Positions 1-7,094 of a stretch of DNA of 20,417 nt are shown here, piece by piece; within the stretch, counting starts at the first letter, position 1; every line of letters begins with the position of its first letter. The notes under the pieces were generated by a model. That model made no database searches, was not told the origin of the DNA, and saw nothing but the letters and a program-made list of their open reading frames with translations. A program made the position numbers and the translations under genes. The DNA is from Bacteroidota bacterium (GTDB taxonomy: Bacteria; Bacteroidota; Bacteroidia; NORP154), in NCBI GenBank assembly GCA_002401055.1, contig NVRZ01000034.1, forward strand, positions 1 to 20,417. Reading direction: 5' to 3'.

Positions 1-414
1 CTGGCAAACTCATCCATTACCAAATCCTTAGAAAAGCTCAAAAGACTGGAAGCAGATGGGGTAGGGGAAGCATTAAAAGACAAGATTGAAAACGTCAATG
101 GAGTTAGCTGCCTGATTGAACGCGTTGATCTGGATGCAGATTCAATTAAGAACATCGGGTTTAAGCTGAAAAAAGAGAACGAAAACTTTTTTATGGTTAT
201 CGGAAGCGCTGTCAATGACAAGGCCATGCTTACTGTAATTATTTCAGAGGATCTTGTAAAGAGCAGGGATCTGGATGCTTCTACTATTATTCGAGAACTG
301 GCCACAGAAATCCAGGGAGGTGGTGGAGGACAACCCTTCTACGCCACGGCGGGAGGAAAAAGTATTGAGGGAATTGAGTCGGCCTTGGAGAAGGCAAAGT
401 CTTATATTGAGTAA
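1..414 (+). CDS. alaS: Alanine--tRNA ligase, C-terminal part (5' end outside window)
   Basis: Alanyl-tRNA synthetase charges tRNA-Ala with alanine in the cytoplasm. Only the last 137 codons are present; the reading frame is open from base 1, so the gene is cut by the window edge. The visible part is the C-terminal C-Ala/DHHA1 region. It has a helical stretch, a beta segment around VNGVSCLIERVDLD, and the hallmark glycine run followed by QPFYATAGGK (316-360). In AlaRS this region aids tRNA binding and dimerisation. It ends GIESALEKAKSYIE and a TAA stop. A degenerate second version of this same tail lies about 120 bp downstream (see 520-609). Family identity is very secure from the GGGGGQPFYATAGGK motif; the catalytic and editing domains cannot be seen here. 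Confidence 0.95.
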   Translation: MANSSITKSLEKLKRLEADGVGEALKDKIENVNGVSCLIERVDLDADSIKNIGFKLKKENENFFMVIGSAVNDKAMLTVIISEDLVKSRDLDASTIIRELATEIQGGGGGQPFYATAGGKSIEGIESALEKAKSYIE

Positions 415-427
415 GGACTTCGGTGTT

Positions 428-525
428 ACCCCCTGCTCACGCTGCCTCTGGCAGGTTCGCCGTCCCCCTACTGGTAGGGGGACAGTTTCTATGCATAGCC
501 TGTGGCGAGCTTAGAAACAGGGGGT
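428..525. repeat. 98-bp palindromic element with terminal inverted repeats (MITE/REP-like)
   Basis: The ends are perfect 8-bp inverted repeats, ACCCCCTG (428-435) and CAGGGGGT (518-525). Inside are three hairpins in a row: CTGCC-TCT-GGCAG (442-454); a perfect 10-bp-arm hairpin with a 2-nt centre (arms 462-471 and 474-483, GTCCCCCTAC and its complement); and GTTTCTA/TAGAAAC (485-491 with 512-518). No protein is encoded, and frame 1 has TAG stops at 475 and 496. This nested architecture is typical of non-autonomous mobile or REP-type repeats, and it could also fold as RNA. I see no second copy in the window, so dispersal in the genome is an inference. Confidence 0.6.
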
Positions 526-609
526 GCTTTTCACCCTGCCTACAGTAAAAATGTAGATGGGATTGAAGCTGCCCTGGTTAAAGCGAAGTCTGCGCTGTTA
601 CGCGTTTAA
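520..609 (+). pseudogene. Decayed second copy of the alaS 3' end
   Basis: In the same frame as alaS, codons from about 520 to 609 read GGAFHPAYSKN followed by VDGIEAALVKAKSALL and a TAA. This matches the true AlaRS tail (GGQPFYATAGGKS, then IEGIESALEKAKSYIE) position by position: K, G-I-E, A-L, K-A-K-S are shared. The match is to the family pattern rather than a close copy of the intact tail, so the two ends have diverged or have different origins. It is separated from alaS by the alaS stop and by in-frame stops at 475 and 496 inside the palindromic element, so it is not translated as part of AlaRS. Its last codons are supplied by the 30-bp palindrome that starts at 591. The left breakpoint is uncertain because the first glycine codons fall in the element's right terminal repeat. 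Confidence 0.65.
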
Positions 610-620
610 AACGCGCAACA
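591..620. repeat. 30-bp palindromic repeat, copy 1 (possible bidirectional terminator)
   Basis: First of two 30-bp units with 28 identical positions, 15 bp apart. The unit is itself nearly palindromic: TGTT-(A)-CGCGTTT pairs with AAACGCG-(C)-AACA, leaving one A/C mismatch. The core here is CGCGTTTAAAACGCG. It lies between convergent genes (alaS on plus, the small secreted protein on minus), where a hairpin could end transcription from both sides. No clear U-run follows, so the terminator role is weak. Confidence 0.55.
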
Positions 621-635
621 GTGAGGGGCCAAATT

Positions 636-665
636 TGCGCTGTTACGCGTTTTAAACGCGCAACA
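636..665. repeat. 30-bp palindromic repeat, copy 2 (possible bidirectional terminator)
   Basis: Second unit, with core CGCGTTTTAAACGCG, which is the exact reverse complement of the copy 1 core; the outer bases are identical. It sits 10 bp beyond the stop codon (676-678) of the minus-strand small secreted protein, as a terminator hairpin for the minus-strand block would. A run of three T lies at 634-636, too short to be decisive. Confidence 0.55.
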
Positions 666-675
666 AAGCGGAGGG

Positions 676-1065
676 CTATTCCCCCATTCTGGTATACACC
701 CGATGCACACCATCGGATCCACAAGTTGAAATAGAAAGCTGATCGTCCTCAATTTTAATCATTCCACGATAAATATGGCTATTGAAAAAATCGCCACCAT
801 TTTGTAGCAAGATTTCAAAGAACGATTCATCACGGAGTGAATCATTACGAAACAGTCTCATAGTCTTACTATCAAAAATAAGTTTTAAAGTGTATCCTTC
901 TGATTGTGGAGTTCGATCTGCAGGATTTGATCTTTGGCATATTTTAGTATGTTCCCAAACCCAAGTGCCTATTAAAGTTTCTGTAATCTCATTGGTCTTG
1001 TATTGAGCAAAACCAGTAACAATGCTGAATTGAAATGCAATGAAGAAGAAAATGCACGGTTTCAT
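676..1065 (-). CDS. Small secreted lipocalin-like protein
   Basis: 129 aa starting at ATG. Residues 1-21 form a signal peptide (hydrophobic FFFIAFQFSIVTGF then AQ), so the protein is exported. The mature part has the spacing of small lipocalin-like proteins of Bacteroidota: LIGTWVWE near the N-terminus, then TPQSEGYTLKLIFDS, and near the end a DG-x-x-RVYTR strand. Two cysteines (KICQ and STCG) could form a disulfide. There is no sorting domain, so it probably stays in the periplasm or is released. It is the last gene of the minus-strand block; its start lies 8 bp after the stop of the upstream T9SS protein gene, suggesting co-transcription. Function is unknown; the lipocalin-like call rests on pattern and size only. 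Confidence 0.7.
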   Translation of the reverse strand: MKPCIFFFIAFQFSIVTGFAQYKTNEITETLIGTWVWEHTKICQRSNPADRTPQSEGYTLKLIFDSKTMRLFRNDSLRDESFFEILLQNGGDFFNSHIYRGMIKIEDDQLSISTCGSDGVHRVYTRMGE

Positions 1066-1073
1066 AATAACTA

Positions 1074-1985
1074 CTATCGAATCACCAACTTCCCTGTCAA
1101 CAAACCAGCACTGGTTAGCATTTTTAGCAGGTATATCCCAGATGGTAAGTGAGTAATATTAACAGAATTCAATCCCAAGCCCTTTTGGGATATAACAATT
1201 TGCCCCATAACATTACAAACTTGAACTGACTTTACAATTAAATTTTCAGGCACTTGTATTCTAATCCGGTCTAAAGCAGGATTAGGTGAAATTATTATCT
1301 CAGGTTCGCTAAGTCGTTCTTCAATAGAAACTATTGAATCGCACGGATATGTCACATTTGGGTAAATTGTTAGCCCATCTTCAATAAAGCAAACCAAGTT
1401 AATATAGTGTTCAAACTGAACTTCTAAAGTTGTAAGAAGCCCGAATGTACTTCCGATTCCCTCTATCCAGAAAACATTTAGCCCGACATCCGCAGATATT
1501 TCAATTCTCTTGCGATAATTATTGTCTATAAGAATCGAATCAATTGATGTAACAACACTATTGCTAACTACAACTGTGTAGCTTAAGGGCAATGTGTCAC
1601 CAACATTCACGGTGAAATCGTATAATAAGGTATCTGAGCTGGCACCACTCGGGAGGTAATATACCTTTTGGGCCAGTGTGTCCTCCCTATAAGCACCTGC
1701 ATATTCATCAATATATCCAGAAATATTTGGTGAGCAAAATTGCGATAATAGATCGGGCCAATAATTAACACCATTTATCCAAAGTTTACGATAGAGAATA
1801 CTGTTTACAATTGTGTCACCTGAAATTTTATATTGATAATCGGAACAGCAGTCACACTGATAGCCGCCTGAACTTTCATTCCAGTATGCATTAGACACGG
1901 GAAATTTATGGTAAATCGATGTTTGAGCAAAAATCTCCAGATATGTGCCAAGAGTGATGATTATTACTAAATAGAGTTTCATCAT
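1074..1985 (-). CDS. T9SS type A sorting domain-containing secreted protein
   Basis: 303 aa from the first ATG (1983-1985); an in-frame TTG at 2003 would add six residues (MNLHQK) ahead of the signal peptide and is less likely. The signal peptide is about the first 21 residues, ending IFAQ. The body has the pattern of a common uncharacterised Bacteroidota secreted family: an N-terminal FPVSNAYWNE segment, a Cys cluster QCDCC, a GDTIVN...YRKL stretch, YREDTLAQKVYYL, LLYDFTVNVGDTL, RKRIEI, FWIEGIGSTFGLL, LVCFIEDG. The last ~75 residues (from IIISPNPALDRI to GKLVIR) are a type A C-terminal sorting domain recognised by the type IX system, which cleaves it and anchors or releases the protein. It starts 26 bp after the stop of the 852-aa repeat protein; their C-terminal domains are alike. 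Molecular function unknown. Confidence 0.85.
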   Translation of the reverse strand: MMKLYLVIIITLGTYLEIFAQTSIYHKFPVSNAYWNESSGGYQCDCCSDYQYKISGDTIVNSILYRKLWINGVNYWPDLLSQFCSPNISGYIDEYAGAYREDTLAQKVYYLPSGASSDTLLYDFTVNVGDTLPLSYTVVVSNSVVTSIDSILIDNNYRKRIEISADVGLNVFWIEGIGSTFGLLTTLEVQFEHYINLVCFIEDGLTIYPNVTYPCDSIVSIEERLSEPEIIISPNPALDRIRIQVPENLIVKSVQVCNVMGQIVISQKGLGLNSVNITHLPSGIYLLKMLTSAGLLTGKLVIR

Positions 1986-2011
1986 TTTTTGGTGGAGATT
2001 CAATTTATCGT

Positions 2012-4570
2012 TTATCTGATCACCAACTTCCTGGTATACAAACCAGCACTCGTCACCAGTTGAAGAAAGTATATGCCGGGCGGCATATACTTAATGGAAA
2101 TGGTATTCTCGAAAGTTCCTTTCTGTACAGCTATCATATCCGTATAAACGATCTGACCTGTAATATTCAATATGCTCAACTTAATATCTTGTAATTCTTC
2201 ACTCCTAAAATTCAAGATGAAGTTGCCATCATTCGGATTGGGATATATTTTGATCAGCGGTACGCTACTTGCTTCCTTTATACCAACACAAAAGTTGACC
2301 ATTACTGAATGGGTTGAGCTAGCAGAACAATTCATGCTATCGGTTACAGTATAAGTTACCAGATAGGTGGCTGCTCCGGTGGTTGGGTAAAAGTAATCGT
2401 CTGCCACCCCCGTTCCAGTAAAAATTCCTCCTGAGGGGGAGCCTACCATAAGTATTGCAGATTCATCTGAGCAATAAATTGAATCCAGACCAGTGAAGCT
2501 AACTGAGGGAGTTGAGTTAACCAACAGCGACGTTGAATGAATACTATCACAGCCGTTCAAGTCCGTTAATGTGTCCACATATGTTCCTGCACTGCTTTGA
2601 TAATTTCCTTGTAAGAAAATGCTATCCCCTGCACAAATGTTTTCTGATGAAGTACCTGTAATAATCGCTGGATTCAATAATAAAATAGCCTCTATTCTGC
2701 TACAGTTAAGAGAATCTACAACGGTCACAGTATACGTTCCAGCAGTTAAACTGTCAATGTCCTCAACGGTTTCTCCATTGTCCCAGGAAAAGGTGAATGG
2801 TGGGGCATTTCCTGATATAGAGATAAAAATCGCCCCATCCATACCAGCGTTGCAGGTAGGGGACGTAAGCGTATCTGTTGTAATTATTGGACCACCAATA
2901 TCACTAACACTAACTGATTCTGAATCAGGACAACCGTTGGAGTCTATTACCAGTACGGTGTAGGTGCCAGAAAGCAGATTGAAGGCCGTATCATTCGTTT
3001 GAGACAGGGGATCATCCCATAAATAGGTATAAGGTGGTACACCACCGCTTTCAACAATGTAGGTGCTGCCATCAGCAATTCCACAGGTGGAATTTGTACT
3101 TCCAACAATATTGGACAATGGAGTAGGGCCTTGAATGGAATCGGTGAGGACTATGTTGCACCCATTATTGTCAGTAACTGTTACGGAGAAAGTTCCTGCA
3201 CATACGTTTGTACAACTCGAACTTGTACATATGCCACTCCATGTATAGGTGTAAGGCGTTGTACCTCCAGATGCAGAAACGGTTGCGCTTCCGTCACAGG
3301 CGCCACCACAAACTTCATCGGATTTAGAGCTTATGGTTGCTGAGAGTATCGTGGGCTCGAGAATAGGAAATGTATCGAGAAGCACGCATCCATTTGAATC
3401 CGTAACAGTAACATGATAGGTGCCTGCGCACAAGCCGGTAACTCCCAAATTGGTATCTGAGTTTGGATCATCCCATGCAAAGGTATAAGGAGGTGTTCCG
3501 CCTGAAATATTGGTAAGTGCATTGCCGTTGCAAAGCCCAAAACATGAAACATCTGTAGATGTACCGGAGTTGGCGAGTATCGCAGGTTCTGTGATTAAAA
3601 CGCTATCATTCGCAGTACACCCAACTGAATCAATCATAATAACCGTTATCATTCCAGTACATAAATTCACGGCCGTTAAACCTGTATCTCCATTACTCCA
3701 AACACAACCCCATGTGGAAGGACTTCCTGTGCCACCAGTGGGGGCTCCGGTAACGCTTCCATCACAAATGCCAAAACAACTTGGCTCAATCACGCTAAAC
3801 GTGCCTCCGATGGGAAGAGGTTCCGTGATAACTATAGAATCAGTAACGGTACATGAGGAGGAATCAGTGATGGTAACGTAGTAGGTACCTGCTGCCAGGT
3901 TAGATACGTCCTCAGTAGTGTCTGAGGTCGACCAGGCGAAAGTGTACGGTAGATCACCACCAGTTACTGTCAAATCTGCCGAACCCGTGGTTTCTCCATT
4001 ACATACAACACTGGAGCCCACAATACTCGAGGTTACAGGACAAGATTGGATCATAAATGAACGGGTATAAATGTTATCTCCACTAGAGCTGTTGTTGTTA
4101 TTCGCACCATTACCTGCTACGTAAAAAGTAAGTGGCCCTAAATCTGACCCTGGAGCCACCCAGTCAAATTGCCATGTACTTGTGCTATTGGCATTTTTGT
4201 GTCCTAAGTAACCACGGCCAAAACCTGATTGCGCACTTGTGTTTGTTGTGTTTGTAACAATAAAACTTCCCGCCATATTATCATTTGTATCCAGAACTGT
4301 GATTTGGAACCCAAACTTAGATTTTCCTCCATCAACAACTTGTAAGCTGGCGGTATAGGTGTTCCCAGGGATGTATTGTATAGTGTCTAGTGAAAGAAGA
4401 ATATCACCCGGCCCAGTATTCAAATTACCATGACAGGCAGAGCAGCTCGTTTCTCCCGGTGCACCTGTCCTTGAAACAGGTGGAGCTGAGGTGCTAGTCA
4501 TGGCAAGCTCATAACATGCAATTGCTACAATAATTATTGAAAACGAAAGTAATATGTATGGTTTTCTCAT
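2012..4570 (-). CDS. Secreted Reeler-like/SprB-repeat protein with CxxCH motif and T9SS type A domain
   Basis: 852 aa, ATG start, signal peptide or anchor at 1-23. Residues 34-47 read RTGAPGETSCSACH, the CxxCH entry of the 'choice-of-anchor V'/Reeler-like domain family, which continues to about 175 (GFQITVLD, WQFDWVAPG, FYVAGNGAN, SSGDNIYTRSF). CxxCH could bind haem c, but that is inference. Six SprB-type repeats of ~77 aa follow (about 180-640), each with GG-x-x-PYTF-x-W, a GTY-x-VTVTD strand and an N/SGC turn. A less regular Ig-like stretch leads to a type A sorting domain (from IKIYPNPNDGNF to TRKLVIR). It is probably a cell-surface or released adhesin-like protein. It is followed at 26 bp by another T9SS cargo gene and lies 57 bp downstream of the persulfide dioxygenase gene. 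It shares its repeat family with the 2936-aa protein, but the sorting signal differs. Confidence 0.88.
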   Translation of the reverse strand: MRKPYILLSFSIIIVAIACYELAMTSTSAPPVSRTGAPGETSCSACHGNLNTGPGDILLSLDTIQYIPGNTYTASLQVVDGGKSKFGFQITVLDTNDNMAGSFIVTNTTNTSAQSGFGRGYLGHKNANSTSTWQFDWVAPGSDLGPLTFYVAGNGANNNNSSSGDNIYTRSFMIQSCPVTSSIVGSSVVCNGETTGSADLTVTGGDLPYTFAWSTSDTTEDVSNLAAGTYYVTITDSSSCTVTDSIVITEPLPIGGTFSVIEPSCFGICDGSVTGAPTGGTGSPSTWGCVWSNGDTGLTAVNLCTGMITVIMIDSVGCTANDSVLITEPAILANSGTSTDVSCFGLCNGNALTNISGGTPPYTFAWDDPNSDTNLGVTGLCAGTYHVTVTDSNGCVLLDTFPILEPTILSATISSKSDEVCGGACDGSATVSASGGTTPYTYTWSGICTSSSCTNVCAGTFSVTVTDNNGCNIVLTDSIQGPTPLSNIVGSTNSTCGIADGSTYIVESGGVPPYTYLWDDPLSQTNDTAFNLLSGTYTVLVIDSNGCPDSESVSVSDIGGPIITTDTLTSPTCNAGMDGAIFISISGNAPPFTFSWDNGETVEDIDSLTAGTYTVTVVDSLNCSRIEAILLLNPAIITGTSSENICAGDSIFLQGNYQSSAGTYVDTLTDLNGCDSIHSTSLLVNSTPSVSFTGLDSIYCSDESAILMVGSPSGGIFTGTGVADDYFYPTTGAATYLVTYTVTDSMNCSASSTHSVMVNFCVGIKEASSVPLIKIYPNPNDGNFILNFRSEELQDIKLSILNITGQIVYTDMIAVQKGTFENTISIKYMPPGIYFLQLVTSAGLYTRKLVIR
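2655..4030 (-). repeat. Six SprB-type repeats, about 230 bp each
   Basis: In-frame tandem repeats within the 852-aa protein. Repeats 2-4 have the CxxCDG or CxxCNG cysteine together with an x-L/V-C-x-G cysteine. Repeats 1, 5 and 6 lack both, with ETTG, IADG or GMDG in the first place and NLAAG, NLLSG or SLTAG in the second. Repeat 4 has an additional pair, GIC and SSC. Nucleotide identity between copies is low, so they are old duplications. Confidence 0.8.
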
Positions 4571-4627
4571 TCTTTTAAGATGTGAACGGAGGTATTACGT
4601 TTTCAGCGGACCAAAGGTTGTCTAAAC

Positions 4628-6010
4628 TTAAGCCAACTCATTTGTAAGCATTGGGATATCCGTTTCCAGAAGACCCTCCATTCCTTTACTGATATTTACC
4701 AATTTATTGAATCCATTGGCTTTTAAAATGGCAATGGCCGACATGGACCTATATCCGGTTAGACAATGAACATGATAGGTCTTGTCCTTGTCTAATTGGT
4801 CTAAGGATTTCTCAAGAATTGCTAGTGGAATATTAATTGCATTTTCAATGTGACCCTCCTCATATTCAACAACCTTTCTAACGTCAAGCACAGTGGTATT
4901 TTCATCGAGCTGACGCGCAAACTGTTCAGGGGTGAAGGCATCTACACTATCAAGTCTTTCATTGTCTTCAGTCCAGGCATTAATTCCATTTTCCAAGTAT
5001 CCCAGAACATTGTCGTAACCAACACGACTTAATCTTTGAATTGACTCTTCCTCCATGCCATTTTCGGCAACAATCAACAATTGTGCGTCGTGATTAATCA
5101 GTGTCCCTACCCAGATTGCATACATGCCATCTAATCCAATATTGATGGACCCTGGTATAAATCCTTTTTCAAAAACGTCCATAAATCGGCTGTCAATAAT
5201 TGTAGCGCCATTTGATAAAGCGGTCTTGAATTCATCCAAAGAAAGGGCGTTTACGTTGCTTTCCAATACCTCTTCCACATTGTCTGATCCATTTTTGTTG
5301 ATCATAGCATCAGTAAAAAAGTACTGAGGTGGAGGAAGCAATCCTTCCGTAACAATATTGATGAATTCATCCTTAGACATTTCCTGCAAAGCGTAGTTTG
5401 AACTCTTTTGCGCTCCAATTGTAGAGGATTTTTCGTCTCCAAGGCTTTTGCCACAACTTGACCCTGGTCCGTGGGCTGGATATACAATTACCTCATCTGG
5501 CAGCACCTTAATTTTGTTATTCAATGATTCATACATCATTCCTGCCAATTCTTCTTTGGTCATGGTGCCATCAAGCAAGTCGGGCCGACCTACATCACCA
5601 ACAAAGAGGGTATCGCCGGTAAATATTGCATGCTCATTACCTTCTTCATCATATAGCAGATAGCATGTGGATTCCGGTGTATGGCCGGGAGTATGCATGG
5701 CCTTGATTTTGATTTTTCCTAGTTCAAATATTTCTTCATCCACAGCATTGTGTACGTCATACTTCGTATTGGCTAATGGGCCAAAAATAATTTGTGCTCC
5801 TGTTTTATCAGCCAAATCGATGTGGCCTGATACAAAATCCGCATGAAAATGAGTTTCGAAAATAAATTTGATATTGGACTTGCGCTCCTTGGCATAATCC
5901 AAATAAGGCTTGGTTTCCCTGATTGGGTCAATAATTGCCGCCTCTCCCTCAGACTCAATATAATAAGCCGCTTGTGCAAGGCAATCCGTGTATATCTGTT
6001 CTATAAACAT
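4628..6010 (-). CDS. MBL-fold persulfide dioxygenase fused to two rhodanese domains
   Basis: 460 aa, ATG start. Residues 1-~240 are an ETHE1-like metallo-beta-lactamase-fold domain: THFHADFVSGH at 53-63 (H54, H56, D58), TPGH at 107-110 and TGDTLFVGDVGRPDL at 131-145 (D133). This family binds one Fe(II) and oxidises low-molecular-weight persulfides to sulfite. A cysteine in GPGSSCGK (C186) follows the PAH motif (H180). A first rhodanese-like domain (~255-350, IIDSRFMDVFEKGFIPGS) has AENGMEE where the catalytic Cys loop should be, so it is a pseudo-rhodanese. The second (~358-460) has LDVRKVVEYEEGHI and the active loop HCLTGYRS with C416. This MBL/pseudo-rhodanese/rhodanese order is that of CstB-type enzymes, which turn persulfides into thiosulfate. 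It is predicted cytoplasmic, with no signal peptide. It starts 7 bp after the WG-repeat gene, implying co-transcription. No sulfide regulator is visible nearby. Confidence 0.9.
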   Translation of the reverse strand: MFIEQIYTDCLAQAAYYIESEGEAAIIDPIRETKPYLDYAKERKSNIKFIFETHFHADFVSGHIDLADKTGAQIIFGPLANTKYDVHNAVDEEIFELGKIKIKAMHTPGHTPESTCYLLYDEEGNEHAIFTGDTLFVGDVGRPDLLDGTMTKEELAGMMYESLNNKIKVLPDEVIVYPAHGPGSSCGKSLGDEKSSTIGAQKSSNYALQEMSKDEFINIVTEGLLPPPQYFFTDAMINKNGSDNVEEVLESNVNALSLDEFKTALSNGATIIDSRFMDVFEKGFIPGSINIGLDGMYAIWVGTLINHDAQLLIVAENGMEEESIQRLSRVGYDNVLGYLENGINAWTEDNERLDSVDAFTPEQFARQLDENTTVLDVRKVVEYEEGHIENAINIPLAILEKSLDQLDKDKTYHVHCLTGYRSMSAIAILKANGFNKLVNISKGMEGLLETDIPMLTNELA

Positions 6011-6017
6011 GTTTAAT

Positions 6018-7040
6018 TTATTTTTCTAATAGATCACTCGGTTTATATCTCACCCTGGCATGGCCTTCATGAAAATCTTCTGCCTCCGCATATTTCATTT
6101 TAATAACGAGTTGACCCGTTTTATCAATAAATCCGAATTTCTTATCTTGATATACCCATGCGAGGCTCTCGTAGAAATCGCTGCCCGATTCATATATGAA
6201 ATCAAATAAAGTAACGCCATCTCGGTCGATATATTCTGTTTTAGTTCCGGTTTTAACTCGTGCAACACCATCATGAAATATTCCTGCTTCATCATATTTG
6301 ATAGAGACTTCCACATTTCCTGAAAGACCTATATAGCCAAATTTTGTACCCAACTGCACCATGGCTCTGCCGTCATGGAAATCTGACGCAAAATCATACG
6401 TTGGTTCAACAACGACTTCATTTTTCAGATTTATGTAGCCAAATTTCCCTTTCACTTTAGCATATATCATGGAATCGGTAAATGAACCAAGTTCATCATA
6501 TGTAGGTTCAATAACATATAATCCTGTCTTATCAATTAACCCGGTAAATCCATTTTCTTTAACTGTTGCATGTCCATTGTGAAAATCGCCGCAAGCGTCG
6601 TAACGTGGTTGAATGGCATATTCACCCATCTTGTTGATGTACCCCCATTTTTCGCCATTGATTAAAACCTTGGCGTAGCCGTCGTGAAAATCTTCCACAT
6701 AATCATAAATGGCATCTATTATAAGTTTGCCCTCCATATTGATATATCCTCGCTTACCCATTACTACTACCCAAGCCATACCCTCATGAAAGTACCCAGC
6801 TATTTCAAATTGCGGCGGTATTACAAACTCACCCGTTTTGTCAATATATCCTCTTACCTGATTGGAAATTGCCCAACTAAGCCCCTGGCTAAAGCTGCCA
6901 CAGGCATCGAATCCTCCGTCAATAACAAGGTCTCCTGTTTTGTTTACAAAGCCATAGCTTAGTTTCTCCTCTACCTCAGAAGTGGAGCAAGAAATTATGA
7001 GTAGACAAATAAGAAGATGTGCTATGTAACTAGATTTCAT
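6018..7040 (-). CDS. WG-repeat lipoprotein
   Basis: 340 aa from the ATG at 7038-7040; a TTG at 7064 would add only MGNSNIRE before the signal sequence. The N-terminus is a lipoprotein signal (hydrophobic IAHLLICLLIIS followed by C18, lipobox LIISC), so the mature protein is lipid-anchored to the outer or inner membrane. The rest is nine tandem WG/KWG-type repeats of about 34 aa, each with G-Y/F-I-(D/N)-x-x-G, a V/I-I-x-P-x-Y-D step and F-H/S-(D/E)-G-x-A. Canonical steps include GYIDKTGEFVIPPQ and WGYINKMGEYAIQP. The repeats probably form a beta-propeller or beta-solenoid-like fold with a protein-binding role, which is an inference from repeat class. It ends PSDLLEK. It is closely followed by the persulfide dioxygenase gene, with which no functional link is evident. 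Confidence 0.88.
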   Translation of the reverse strand: MKSSYIAHLLICLLIISCSTSEVEEKLSYGFVNKTGDLVIDGGFDACGSFSQGLSWAISNQVRGYIDKTGEFVIPPQFEIAGYFHEGMAWVVVMGKRGYINMEGKLIIDAIYDYVEDFHDGYAKVLINGEKWGYINKMGEYAIQPRYDACGDFHNGHATVKENGFTGLIDKTGLYVIEPTYDELGSFTDSMIYAKVKGKFGYINLKNEVVVEPTYDFASDFHDGRAMVQLGTKFGYIGLSGNVEVSIKYDEAGIFHDGVARVKTGTKTEYIDRDGVTLFDFIYESGSDFYESLAWVYQDKKFGFIDKTGQLVIKMKYAEAEDFHEGHARVRYKPSDLLEK

Positions 7041-7094
7041 CTCTCGAATATTAGAGTTACCCAAATTTACGAATTATTGGCTAGCGCACTTATC

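Noticed and set aside
415..609. alaS continuing past its stop into the second tail by frameshift or readthrough
   Set aside because: There are further in-frame TAG codons at 475 and 496, and the first tail is already complete and ends naturally.
591..665. Integron attC or phage attachment sites
   Set aside because: No integrase or cassette-like gene is in the window, and the sequences lack the expected core sites; the palindromes alone do not support it.
782..1006. 74-codon plus-strand frame antisense to the lipocalin-like gene
   Set aside because: No recognisable domain or start context; the opposite strand has a signal peptide and a coherent family pattern.
1986..2003. TTG start for the 303-aa T9SS protein (six extra residues)
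   Set aside because: Two ATG codons follow at once and give a standard signal peptide; no need for a rare start.
7041..7064. TTG start for the WG-repeat lipoprotein
   Set aside because: The ATG at 7038-7040 gives a typical short lipoprotein signal; the upstream extension would put polar residues before it.
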